From Bacillus nakamurai (GTDB taxonomy: Bacteria; Bacillota; Bacilli; Bacillales; Bacillaceae): a DNA stretch of 64,000 bases. Both the position numbers and the translations under genes were made by a program. The notes below the pieces were generated by a model. It was not told where the DNA came from and ran no database searches. It saw only the letters and a list, made by a program, of their open reading frames with translations. The DNA lies in assembly GCF_001584325.1 (NCBI RefSeq), contig NZ_LSAZ01000003.1, positions 50,878 through 114,877 on the forward strand. The letters run 5' to 3'. Positions 35,302 through 43,584 of this stretch are shown here, piece after piece. Position 1 is the stretch's first letter. Each line of letters opens with the position of its first letter.

Positions 35302-35829
35302 TTATTCCAAATCGGGCGTTTTCCACTCTTCTTCTAAAACGGCATAATAATATTCATCCCACCAATCATGATCATGGGGGATGCATTTTTTGAAAAAGCC
35401 CTCCCGTCTCATTCCGATCTTCTCCATCACCCGATGGGAAGCAATGTTTTCCGGCTGGCATGTCGCAATGATCCGGTGTAATTTCATCTTAGTAAAACCG
35501 AATGCGAGCACGGCGCGTGCAGCCTCTGAAGCATATCCTTTTCCCTGATATTCCGGGTGAAACACCCAGCCGATTTCATATGTATGGTCACCAAAATATT
35601 TGAAAAAAGGAATGTGGCCAATAACCGTTTTTTCATCCTTCAATATAACAGGAAACTTCTCGGCATGTTCACCGCTGTTTTCAGCAACGAATTTCTTGGC
35701 ATCTTCTTGGGTAAAGACACCCTCTGGTATGTACTTCATGACATTCCGATTTGACGTGTACGCATAGACATCTTGCCAATCTTCCGGTTCAAATGTCCGG
35801 ATCACGAGCCTGTCGGTTTTGATATTCAT
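35302..35829 (-). CDS. GNAT N-acetyltransferase
   Basis: 175 residues from ATG 35829 (GGGAG eight bases upstream; a start 30 bases earlier has no ribosome site). RimJ/RimL-like: NIKTDRLVIRTFEPEDW at the start, motif A GWVFHPEYQGKGYASEAARAV binding acetyl-CoA, then ASHRVMEKIGMRREGFF. Probably acetylates a protein N-terminus or a small amine. No operon partner. Confidence 0.8.
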   Translation of the reverse strand: MNIKTDRLVIRTFEPEDWQDVYAYTSNRNVMKYIPEGVFTQEDAKKFVAENSGEHAEKFPVILKDEKTVIGHIPFFKYFGDHTYEIGWVFHPEYQGKGYASEAARAVLAFGFTKMKLHRIIATCQPENIASHRVMEKIGMRREGFFKKCIPHDHDWWDEYYYAVLEEEWKTPDLE

Positions 35830-35919
35830 GTTCTGTTCTCCCATCAAAAAAGTTTTCATCTATCATTTACTTCGATTGAAAAGGAGTAAAAACCTTTAAG
35901 CGGGGCGGGGCCGAATATA

Positions 35920-35950
35920 AAAAAGCTTGCAGAAACACTCTGCAAGCTGT
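35920..35950 (-). terminator. Terminator of the YitT-family gene
   Basis: GCTTGCAGA, loop, TCTGCAAGC and six Ts on the minus strand, overlapping the stop codon. Confidence 0.7.
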
Positions 35951-36807
35951 TATTTTTCATTCGCAGCCGACGGCAGCTTCGTAAAGCCGAACTTTCCTCC
36001 GACTGCTTCTTTTACCTCATGAATGACGATAAATGATTTAGGATCTATCTTTTGGATATGATTTTTGATTTTTAACAGTTCATTCTTTTTAATGACAACA
36101 TAGATAATGCGCTTGTCTTTACTGTCATAATATCCGTAGCCATAAAAAATGGTGGCGGCGTTTCCGTATTCACTGGTGATAGCCTTGGCAATTTCCTCGT
36201 ATTTATCGGACATGATGGTCAGGGCTTTTTTATTGTGGAAGCCCTCAATAACGATATCAACGATTTTTGCGCACAGATAAACGAATATAAACGTATACAG
36301 CGTGTTATTGATGCCAATGGCGAAAACCGAAGCGAATATAATGACACAGTCCATATAAAACATGCTTTTTGAGATGTTATAGCCTTTCGTATAATTTAAT
36401 AAATACGCTAAAAGAGTGGTCCCGCCGGTAGAACCGTCAGCAATGAAAATCAAAGCCAGTCCCGTCCCCATTAATAAAGCCCCAAACACAATACCGAGCA
36501 CCATGTCGTGAACGCCAAACGGAATGAAGCTTACGAGGCTGAGAAAAACAGAAGTCATGCCTGTGCCGAGTATCGTGTATAAAATTGTTTTTTTCGCTAA
36601 AAATTTATAAGCCAATCCGATAAAAACAAGATTAACGACCAGAGTGGTGATGCTTGCAGGAATATGAAATAAATAATATAAAACGAGAGCGATCCCCACG
36701 GTGCTGCCGTCCCCTAATTGATTTGGGATTACAAAACATTCAACAGATGCAGCAATAAGAAAGGCTCCGATCATAATCAGCAGGATATCTTTACAAATTG
36801 TCTTCAT
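35950..36807 (-). CDS. YitT-family membrane protein (YdeO-like)
   Basis: 285 residues from ATG 36807, seven bases after GAGGAGG. Five or six membrane helices (1-185) with the family motif ADGSTGGTTLLAYLL, then a cytosolic DUF2179 domain (about 200-285, TIMSDKYEEIAKAITSEYG). In B. subtilis YdeO belongs to this family and lies in the same part of the chromosome. Function unknown. A strong hairpin stands between promoter and start. Confidence 0.75.
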   Translation of the reverse strand: MKTICKDILLIMIGAFLIAASVECFVIPNQLGDGSTVGIALVLYYLFHIPASITTLVVNLVFIGLAYKFLAKKTILYTILGTGMTSVFLSLVSFIPFGVHDMVLGIVFGALLMGTGLALIFIADGSTGGTTLLAYLLNYTKGYNISKSMFYMDCVIIFASVFAIGINNTLYTFIFVYLCAKIVDIVIEGFHNKKALTIMSDKYEEIAKAITSEYGNAATIFYGYGYYDSKDKRIIYVVIKKNELLKIKNHIQKIDPKSFIVIHEVKEAVGGKFGFTKLPSAANEK

Positions 36808-36840
36808 GTGCAAACCTCCTCTGCAGTCAGAATGTATATA

Positions 36841-36896
36841 GCAAAATAAAAACGCCTCAAAAATTATCTAGTGAAAACTAAATAATTTCTAAGACG
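36841..36896 (-). promoter_or_regulatory. 20-bp hairpin with T tract in the 5' UTR of the YitT-family gene
   Basis: On the coding strand CGTCTTAGAAATTATTTAGT, a four-base loop TTTC, ACTAGATAATTTTTGAGGCG and then TTTTTATTTT. All five differences from a perfect stem are transitions that give G-U pairs. It lies 34 bases before the start codon and has terminator shape, so an attenuator is likely. Confidence 0.65.
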
Positions 36897-37309
36897 AACG
36901 CATGTTAAAGCTTGTCAGTTTACTCTGTAAAGAATGTTCAATATCGAAGATTATATAGACACCTGCACTTCTTGTCAATGCTGAAAAAATCGTTTTTCTG
37001 CTTAAGTGAAATGCAGATGTGATGCAATATTTTTTTATTTTAATAAAATAATTTAAGTTTTTTAAGCGGATTCTTTGTGTGTCAATGAAAAGGTGTGTTA
37101 TATGATGACCAAGGGCCGTTACGGCCCTTGGCTTTTTAATGTGAAACTGCAATGACCCGATTTTACTCCGAAAACAAGTTCCTCGTCTGCCATTTATATT
37201 TTTGCTGGTAAACCAGCTTGAAAACATTAAAATAATAAAGAAAAAATTATGATACAATATACAAATGTTTTGCTGCTTTATGAGATTGTAAAGGAAAGGT
37301 GGGAACGAT
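36897..37309. other. Divergent gap with an orphan terminator
   Basis: Contains CCAAGGGCC, loop, GGCCCTTGG, CTTTTTAAT at 37109-37138 on the plus strand. Long antisense frames here overlap ydgK and are not supported. Promoters of both neighbours must lie here. Confidence 0.5.
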
Positions 37310-38521
37310 ATGCTGCACAATCCGACTGGTAAAGAGCGGCTGGCGCTGGCTTTTCTTCTCGGCATGCTGGCTATACTGGGGCCGCTTAATATAGATATGT
37401 ACTTGCCGAGTTTCCCTGAGATTGCCGAGGATTTAAGCGCCCGCGCTTCGCTTGTCCAGCTCAGTTTAACAGCCTGTCTGATCGGACTTACGATCGGCCA
37501 GATTATTGTCGGGCCTGTCAGTGACGCGCAGGGGAGAAGAAAGCCATTATTAATATGTATTTTTGCATTTGCCCTGTTTTCACTGTTTTGTGCTCTTGCT
37601 CCGAACATTACGACATTAGTCATTGCGCGTTTTCTTCAGGGGTTCACTGCGTCGGCAGGGCTTGTCCTGTCCCGTGCCATCGTCAGGGATGTATTTACGG
37701 GGAGAGAGCTTTCCAAATTCTTCTCGCTGTTAATGGTCATCACTGCCGTTGCGCCGATGGTGGCGCCGATGACGGGCGGCGCCATTTTACTGCTGCCGTT
37801 TGCATCATGGCATACGATTTTTCTCTTTTTAACCTTCATCGGATTTTTGCTTGTTCTGATCATTGCGCTCAAGCTGAAGGAAACATTGCCGCCGGAAAAG
37901 CGGATTCCAAGCTCAATCGGGAATTCCGTACGCACAATGGGCGGCTTGCTGAAGGACCGGTCATTTATCGGCTATGCGCTGACGGTCGGCTTTATTCACG
38001 GGGGCAGCTTTGCTTATGTATCCGGAACGCCTTTTGTATATCAGGATATTTACGGCGTCTCGCCTCAGGTGTTTAGTATTTTATTCGGCATAAACGGTTT
38101 GGCCATTATTACCGGCAGCTTCATTATAGGACGTTTCGGAGGGATCATTCACGAGAAAAGCCTGCTTCGGATCGGGGTCATCACAGCTATGCTTGCAACG
38201 GCCGTCCTGCTTGTCATGACGATGATTCACGGCCCGCTGGCAGCGCTGGTGATTTCAATTTTTATTTACATGATTACGATTGGTATGACGCTGACAAGCA
38301 CGTTTACGCTGGCAATGGAAAAGCAGGGGCACCGCGCGGGAAGCGCGAGCGCCTTGTTGGGCATGCTGCCGCTGCTTCTCGGTTCCATCGTTTCGCCGCT
38401 TGTCGGCATGAATGAATCGACAGCGGTCCCGATGGGGGCTATCATGTTTTCGACGGCCGTTCTCGGTTCTATCGCCTTTTTTACATTAACAAAACAAACG
38501 GAAAAAGCGAAAAAGGAGTGA
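37310..38521 (+). CDS. ydgK: Bcr/CflA-family drug efflux transporter YdgK
   Basis: 403 residues, 12 helices; LGPLNIDMYLPSFPEIAEDL and GPVSDAQGRRKPLL are the Bcr/CflA patterns for bicyclomycin-type multidrug exporters. B. subtilis YdgK has 402 residues and lies near vmlR, as here. Ribosome site AGGTGGG before ATG. Shares a bidirectional terminator with the convergent fabF-like gene. Confidence 0.8.
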   Translation: MLHNPTGKERLALAFLLGMLAILGPLNIDMYLPSFPEIAEDLSARASLVQLSLTACLIGLTIGQIIVGPVSDAQGRRKPLLICIFAFALFSLFCALAPNITTLVIARFLQGFTASAGLVLSRAIVRDVFTGRELSKFFSLLMVITAVAPMVAPMTGGAILLLPFASWHTIFLFLTFIGFLLVLIIALKLKETLPPEKRIPSSIGNSVRTMGGLLKDRSFIGYALTVGFIHGGSFAYVSGTPFVYQDIYGVSPQVFSILFGINGLAIITGSFIIGRFGGIIHEKSLLRIGVITAMLATAVLLVMTMIHGPLAALVISIFIYMITIGMTLTSTFTLAMEKQGHRAGSASALLGMLPLLLGSIVSPLVGMNESTAVPMGAIMFSTAVLGSIAFFTLTKQTEKAKKE

Positions 38522-38541
38522 AATCATTTCACTCCTTTTTC
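38509..38541. terminator. Bidirectional terminator between ydgK and the fabF-like gene
   Basis: AAAAAGGAGTGAAAT and ATTTCACTCCTTTTT form a 15-bp perfect stem with A run on one side and T run on the other. Confidence 0.85.
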
Positions 38542-38549
38542 ATATGCAG

Positions 38550-39785
38550 TTATTCATATTTCTTTAATAATATGGCTGAATTATGCCCTCCAAAGCCGAA
38601 TGAGTTGGAGAGGCCGATCGTTAATGCTTTATTCCGCGGGCCGTCCGTTACATAATCCAAATCACATACTGAGTCAGGATTCTCCACATTAATCGTCGGA
38701 GGGATGACCCCGTGTCTCAGACTTTCAGCCAGAGCAATGGCTTCAACCCCGCCGGCTGCACCCAGCATGTGGCCGAGCATTGATTTATTAGCTGTGACCG
38801 GGATGTCATAGGCAAGCTCTCCGAATAATTTTTTGATCGCCAGTGTTTCAGAAAGATCTCCGGCTTTTGTGCTTGTTGCATGGGCGCTGATGACATCAAC
38901 TTCATCCGCTGACACATTTGCTTTCTTCAAAGCGTTTCTCATTGCTGCATATGCACCCGTTCCTTCCGGATGGGACGCCACCATATGATAAGCGTCCGAG
39001 CTTGCTCCGTAGCCGAGTACCTCACACAAAATAGGAGCATTCCTGCCGATTGCGCTCTCCAGTGATTCTAGTACTAAGATGCCGGCGCCCTCACTCATGA
39101 CAAAGCCATCACGATCCGCATCAAACGGGCGGCTTGCTGAAGCGGGATCTTCATTTCTCGCTGATAACGCTTGGGCATTGCCGAAGCTTGCTAATGATAA
39201 ATTCGTGATTGCCGCTTCCGCACCGCCGGCAAACATAATATCTGCGTCGTCGTTTCGAATCACGTTGAATGCTTCTCCGATAGATGTGTTTCCGATAGAG
39301 CATGCAGTGACGGGAGAGAGTGAAGGGCCGAGCGCGCCTAATCTGATGCTGATCTGGGCGGCGGCCGCATTCGAGATCATCATGGGCACCAGGCTGGGGC
39401 TGACTTTTCGGGGACCCCGTTCATTTAATACATGAACATTATCAATCAGTGTGGTGATTCCTCCGATTCCGGAGCCGACATAGACTCCGAGGCGTTCACG
39501 GTCAATCTTATCGAGCTGAATGTGTGAGCTTTCCAAAGCCTGTTCGGCCGCTGCTAAGGCAAACTGACTGAAACGGTCCAGCCGTCTAGCTTCTTTTTTA
39601 CCCCATCTTTCTTCTGCGTCAAAATCACGGACAACTCCTGCTATTTTTGTTTTGGAGCTGGTCACGTCAAACGAATCTATTAAAGATATTCCGGATTTCC
39701 CTTGTATAAGATGATTCCAAAGTGTATTTACATCATTCCCCAGAGGTGAAATAACGCCCATTCCGGTTATGACAACTCTTTTCAT
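38550..39785 (-). CDS. Second beta-ketoacyl-ACP synthase II (FabF-like)
   Basis: 411 residues from ATG 39785 (GGAGG seven bases upstream). Full KAS II: Cys in VTACSIGNTSIG near residue 162, His in SAHATSTKAGD near 302, His in NKSMLGHMLGAAGG near 340, end GLSNSFGFGGHNSA. The variant TACSIG instead of TACATG marks it as a paralogue of housekeeping FabF. It stands alone, divergent from an MmyB-type regulator with a perfect palindrome between them. B. subtilis 168 has no counterpart at this place as far as I recall. Roles: altered chain-length elongation or a drug-tolerant FabF. Confidence 0.85.
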   Translation of the reverse strand: MKRVVITGMGVISPLGNDVNTLWNHLIQGKSGISLIDSFDVTSSKTKIAGVVRDFDAEERWGKKEARRLDRFSQFALAAAEQALESSHIQLDKIDRERLGVYVGSGIGGITTLIDNVHVLNERGPRKVSPSLVPMMISNAAAAQISIRLGALGPSLSPVTACSIGNTSIGEAFNVIRNDDADIMFAGGAEAAITNLSLASFGNAQALSARNEDPASASRPFDADRDGFVMSEGAGILVLESLESAIGRNAPILCEVLGYGASSDAYHMVASHPEGTGAYAAMRNALKKANVSADEVDVISAHATSTKAGDLSETLAIKKLFGELAYDIPVTANKSMLGHMLGAAGGVEAIALAESLRHGVIPPTINVENPDSVCDLDYVTDGPRNKALTIGLSNSFGFGGHNSAILLKKYE

Positions 39786-39851
39786 GGTCATTCCTCCTTC
39801 AGTATGTTTCTATTTTAACCTGTCAGTATCCTATTACAAGTTGTTGTTTAT

Positions 39852-39872
39852 CATAGTATAATCAATACTATG
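39852..39872. promoter_or_regulatory. Operator-like palindrome between fabF-like and mmyB-like genes
   Basis: CATAGTAT-AATCA-ATACTATG, perfect eight-base arms. It contains a TATAAT and lies 20 bases before the regulator, so it would control the regulator and probably the divergent fabF-like gene. Confidence 0.7.
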
Positions 39873-39891
39873 GTAAGAAAGGAGAGGTAAC

Positions 39892-40731
39892 ATGATACCT
39901 GAAGCGAGGCTTCAAGCCCTTTCAGAGTTTTTGAAAACGCAGCGGTCTAAAATTTCTCCTCAGATGGCCGGATTGCCGATGGGCACCCGGAGAAGAACAC
40001 CTGGGCTTCGGAGAGAAGAAGTCGCCCAGTTAGCCGGAGTGAGCACGACATGGTATACGTGGCTGGAGCAGGGAAGAGACATTAAAGTGTCTGCAGCAGT
40101 GTTAGATGCGGTCTCAGATGCGTTACAGTTAAATAAAGATGAAAGAAATTATTTATACGCGCTTGCTTTAGATGAAGGCGTAAAACAGACTTTCTCCGCT
40201 GAAGAAGAAACCATTATCAGCCCGTCACTTTCGAAAATGGTGCAGGAACTCCGTTATTGTCCGACCATCATTTCGGACAGACGATGTCACATTGTGGGGT
40301 GGAATCAGGCAGCGGCCCATGTATTTTTAGATTTTGAACAAATCCCGCCTGAAAAACGGAATCTTATTGAGCTGCTGTTTTCCAGAAAAGAACTGCGAAG
40401 TTTAGCCGTGAACTGGGAGCACTTTGTGAAAGGATTCATTGCCATTTTCAGAACCTATTACGGTCAATATGTAGCGGACAAATGGTATTCTCAGTTTATT
40501 GAAAAAATGGAGCAAAACTATTCGGAATTTCATACATTGTGGAATGAGAGCGAGGTCAGCTCAGCCCCGGAAGTCTTAATTGAGTTTCGCCACGCAAAAG
40601 CCGGAAAAATGGTATTTAACCTGACTTCATTACAGGTGCAGGGCAACAGCGATTTACGATGCAGTGTTTATACGCCGGTAGAAAATACCGAAACAGAATC
40701 AAAGCTTAAACGGCTGATTGAAAACAAATAA
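39892..40731 (+). CDS. MmyB-type helix-turn-helix regulator
   Basis: 279 residues. XRE HTH (about 15-85) with MGTRRRTPGLRREEVAQLAG and STTWYTWLEQGRDI, the MltR-type signature of this family; then a PAS-like MmyB ligand domain (about 105-265, IISDRRCHIVGWNQAAAHVF). A crystal structure of a family member carried a fatty acid in this domain. Being divergent from a KAS II gene, fatty-acid-responsive control is attractive but inferred. GGAGAGG precedes ATG. Confidence 0.85.
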   Translation: MIPEARLQALSEFLKTQRSKISPQMAGLPMGTRRRTPGLRREEVAQLAGVSTTWYTWLEQGRDIKVSAAVLDAVSDALQLNKDERNYLYALALDEGVKQTFSAEEETIISPSLSKMVQELRYCPTIISDRRCHIVGWNQAAAHVFLDFEQIPPEKRNLIELLFSRKELRSLAVNWEHFVKGFIAIFRTYYGQYVADKWYSQFIEKMEQNYSEFHTLWNESEVSSAPEVLIEFRHAKAGKMVFNLTSLQVQGNSDLRCSVYTPVENTETESKLKRLIENK

Positions 40732-40762
40732 AAATACGAGGGGCGCCGGCCCCCCCGTATTT
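40732..40762. terminator. Bidirectional terminator between MmyB-type gene and ydhB
   Basis: AAATACG, GC-rich arm GGGGCGCC/GGCCCCCC, CGTATTT. Serves both convergent genes. Confidence 0.7.
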
Positions 40763-41504
40763 AAAATAAAAGCATCAGCCCGGCGATGGCCGGAGTCAGA
40801 AAGATGGCTGACTTCAATATGAATTTCGGCACCAGGTTGGTGAATTTTGCACCGACATATGCGCCGCACATCGTCCCGATCAAAACTTTTACCAGCAACA
40901 GATAATCTACAAATCCTTCAGAAATATAACCAAGCCCTCCGCCGATTGCGAGAGGAATAATGACAAGCATGGTGGTCCCGACCGATTGGCGGATGGATAA
41001 ATTCAAAAGAATCATCAAACCGATTTGAATGAAAGGAGCAGAACCGATACCGAACGTTCCCGACAGGATACCTGCGATGATTCCCAGTATTACGGCTTTC
41101 ACCCACATGTGCAGATTGCTTTGCCGCTCGGAATTCACGGCTTTTTCTTTTAATACAAATAACCGGACTAAAATGAGCAAAGCTGATAAAAACAGCATTC
41201 CCGCAGTCATGTAATGCAGTAAATCGGCGGGAATAAGGGAAGTCAGTTTCGCCCCGAAAAATGAACCGAACGCCGCGAAGAAGCCGACGATGATGCCGAT
41301 TTTCATCTGAATATTGCCTTCCCGATAGTGGCTGAATGCTCCCGATAAACTCGTAAATGCCATGCCGGCAAGGGAAGTCCCCAAAGCCGTATGAATCGGA
41401 ATATGAAAAAGCATTGTTAAGAGGGCAATAACAAAACCTGCTCCCCCGGCTCCGATAAAACCGAGGATAATCCCAAGAAGAAACATAACGAGTATAATAA
41501 GCAC
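40761..41504 (-). CDS. ydhB: TauE/SafE-family permease YdhB
   Basis: 247 residues from GTG 41504, six bases after GGAGGAG (an ATG 15 bases upstream coincides with that site). Eight helices in two halves with GFIGAGGAGFVIALLTML and LSGTFGIGSAPFIQIGLM. Family members move sulfite, sulfoacetate, sulfolactate or other small organic anions. Its promoter carries the same 15-bp element as the ycsA promoter, which links it to the acid-metabolising operon 6 kb away. Confidence 0.85.
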   Translation of the reverse strand: MLIILVMFLLGIILGFIGAGGAGFVIALLTMLFHIPIHTALGTSLAGMAFTSLSGAFSHYREGNIQMKIGIIVGFFAAFGSFFGAKLTSLIPADLLHYMTAGMLFLSALLILVRLFVLKEKAVNSERQSNLHMWVKAVILGIIAGILSGTFGIGSAPFIQIGLMILLNLSIRQSVGTTMLVIIPLAIGGGLGYISEGFVDYLLLVKVLIGTMCGAYVGAKFTNLVPKFILKSAIFLTPAIAGLMLLF

Positions 41505-41571
41505 AATTTTCTCCTCCATTTAGCTGTCTGAAAGATCTGTTCCATAAGAAAACACCGATTATAGGATTCGA

Positions 41572-41625
41572 CCGTCGACCGTCGTTCAATATGTTTATGG
41601 TATCTCAAATTTGAGGTATTGACAA
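41572..41625 (-). promoter_or_regulatory. ydhB promoter with ACGACGGTCGACGG operator
   Basis: On the minus strand TTGTCA, 17 bases, TACCAT, ten bases, then AACGACGGTCGACGG (41572-41586). The ycsA promoter has TTGTCA, 17 bases, TAAGAT, 12 bases and the same 15 bases. The position just downstream of the -10 suits a repressor, probably GntR YdhC. Confidence 0.75.
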
Positions 41626-41660
41626 GAACAGTTTATCCCTTTCATAGAGAAACAGTCGGC

Positions 41661-42119
41661 CTACAGCTCTTTTACCATCACCTTTTCCCCGTTGCAATCC
41701 AGTTCTCCATTGTATTCAAAACCGAATTTTTGATAAAGGCGCAAAGCATGCTGATTATCCTCAAAAAGGCTTAAATAAATCCGTTTGCTCTTATATGACT
41801 CAGCAAGGTGCCGGATGAGGGCTTTGAGCATGATGCTGCCCAGCCCTTGTCCTTGATACCGTTCATCGATGAAATAACGGTCAAGCCACACTCTGCCATA
41901 TTCATTCTCTTCATCATACTCAGGAAACCAGCCGTACATGGCAAAACCGACCAAATCTCCATCACGATAAAGGCCGGCTGGATGATAGTATCGGCATTCC
42001 TTTGCCTCCTTTAAACATTGCTCAGTTGTCTCTATATATGATGTTTGGCTCTCGCTCACATGCAGAGCCAGTATATCGGCACGATTCTCTTCCGTGACCG
42101 CTTTTATCTCAATATTCAT
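41661..42119 (-). CDS. bltD: Spermine/spermidine acetyltransferase BltD
   Basis: 152 residues from ATG 42119 (GAGGAG upstream), the exact length of B. subtilis BltD and matching it throughout: YYHPAGLYRDGDLVGFAMYG, FPEYDEE, FIDERYQGQGLGSIMLKAL (acetyl-CoA site) and NGEKVMVKEL at the end. Acetylates polyamines. In B. subtilis it follows the MFS pump blt; here it follows a MATE pump and overlaps it by 4 bases, so pump type has changed while enzyme and regulator kind are kept. Confidence 0.9.
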   Translation of the reverse strand: MNIEIKAVTEENRADILALHVSESQTSYIETTEQCLKEAKECRYYHPAGLYRDGDLVGFAMYGWFPEYDEENEYGRVWLDRYFIDERYQGQGLGSIMLKALIRHLAESYKSKRIYLSLFEDNQHALRLYQKFGFEYNGELDCNGEKVMVKEL

Positions 42120-43480
42120 ACCGGATTCTCCTCTTTCGCTTTTTCTGTGACGGGTGAAAAACCCTTCCATTTGTAACGCCCGAACATAATAAACAGAGCC
42201 GTCAAGCCTTCAGATAACGGAAAGGCCAGCCAGATGGACATGCTTCCGAATAACATGGGCAGCGTAAAGAGCAAGGGGATAAACAGAATAAGGCTTCTGG
42301 CTAAAATAATGATAGATGAAAGCTTGATTTTTTTTATCGCCTGATAATACTCAGCATAAACCATATTCATCCCCAAAAATACATAGCCGATGAAGTAAAG
42401 GGCCATCCCTTTTCGCGTGTAGTCTGAGACGTCACGGGGCATATCGCCGAAGAAACGAATCAGAGCATCACCGAAAAAGAGGCTCATGATCCAAAAAAAC
42501 ACGCCGAATACAAGACCTGTCCCAATCCCTAAACGCAAAAACCGCCGTAAGCGGCCGTTCATATGCAATCCATAGTGGAAGCTGACGATCGGCTGAAGCG
42601 CAGAACCGATTGCAATGAATATGACAAGAATCACGGTATGCAGATTGTTAATGATGGCAAATGCCGTAATGCCGGAAGCGCCTGCAAAATGCAAAAATGA
42701 TAAATTACAGCAGAGTGTCATAATCGCGGTCGAGCCTTCGATGATAAAGCTCGGCAGGCCTGTTTTCAGAATGCCGTACATCGTTTTCCGATCCGGTTTG
42801 AACCGGATGATCCGTAAGACGCTGTTTTTCCGCAAAAAATGTGTCAGCAGGACGAGTAAACCGATGATTGTGGCAAAAGCAGTGGCGTAGGCCGCCCCCT
42901 TGATGCCCATATCCATTTTAAAAATGAAAATATAGTTTAATATCATATTAAAAACGGATGTGATCACAAGCCCGGCCATCGCTAAATTGGGATTGCCGTC
43001 ATTGCGGATAAATATGCTCAGTATATTTTCAATGACATAAAACAGCGCGAATCCCAAGAGGATCGTCAAATAATCCGCAGCAAGCGGTAAAATTCCGCCT
43101 GATGCGCCAAGCGCCTTTGCAATCCATTCAGCATGGAAAAAAGAAACCGAAGCAAGCGTGCCGATAATTACAAGAGCCAGCACAAGAGAGTGTGTGAAGA
43201 TATGCCGGGCTTTTTGCGTTTTTCCTTCTCCAAGGGCGATAGAATAAAGAGCTGCTCCGCCAATGCCGATTCCGAGTGAAATGGAAAATATCACGGAATA
43301 GGCGGGAACGCTGATGTTAACAGCCGCTAAAGCCTCAGGGCCCACCCCGTGGCTGACAAACAGCCCATCCGCTAAAATATTGACCGCCATGAGAAACATC
43401 CCGATACAAGAGGGAATTAAATAAGAAAGAAATAATCGGAATGGCTGAGTATTTGTCATCTTAACAGATGCTGTATTCAT
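42116..43480 (-). CDS. MATE-family efflux pump in a blt-like locus
   Basis: 454 residues from ATG 43480 (AGGTG six bases upstream). Twelve helices in two MATE halves: PSCIGMFLMAVNILADGLF opening the first, GLPSFIIEGSTAIMTLCCNL opening the second. Sodium- or proton-coupled drug export; here probably also polyamine-like cations, because the next gene is bltD. Transcribed from a MerR-type promoter that faces the regulator gene. Confidence 0.85.
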   Translation of the reverse strand: MNTASVKMTNTQPFRLFLSYLIPSCIGMFLMAVNILADGLFVSHGVGPEALAAVNISVPAYSVIFSISLGIGIGGAALYSIALGEGKTQKARHIFTHSLVLALVIIGTLASVSFFHAEWIAKALGASGGILPLAADYLTILLGFALFYVIENILSIFIRNDGNPNLAMAGLVITSVFNMILNYIFIFKMDMGIKGAAYATAFATIIGLLVLLTHFLRKNSVLRIIRFKPDRKTMYGILKTGLPSFIIEGSTAIMTLCCNLSFLHFAGASGITAFAIINNLHTVILVIFIAIGSALQPIVSFHYGLHMNGRLRRFLRLGIGTGLVFGVFFWIMSLFFGDALIRFFGDMPRDVSDYTRKGMALYFIGYVFLGMNMVYAEYYQAIKKIKLSSIIILARSLILFIPLLFTLPMLFGSMSIWLAFPLSEGLTALFIMFGRYKWKGFSPVTEKAKEENPV

Positions 43481-43544
43481 GTTTTCACCTATCCTTTTCA
43501 TGTAAGGTTATTTGTGAATCAACCTTCTCTCAGATACAATGAAC

Positions 43545-43575
43545 ATCATAAAGTATATGGTTGCCGTATAGTCAA
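43545..43575 (-). promoter_or_regulatory. MerR-type promoter of the MATE-bltD operon
   Basis: TTGACT and TATGAT separated by 19 bases, the overlong spacer of MerR activation. The spacer holds TATACGGCAACCATATA, a dyad like the BmrR and BltR sites. The -35 overlaps the ribosome site of the regulator gene. Confidence 0.85.
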
Positions 43576-43584
43576 GGAGGTATT

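Noticed and set aside
36889..37623. Long minus-strand frame over the ydgK start
   Set aside because: It is antisense to a conserved transporter, has no ribosome site and no family similarity.
8534..41504. Recent duplication of a TauE gene (8.5 kb and 41 kb)
   Set aside because: The two proteins differ strongly in sequence and share only the family repeats.
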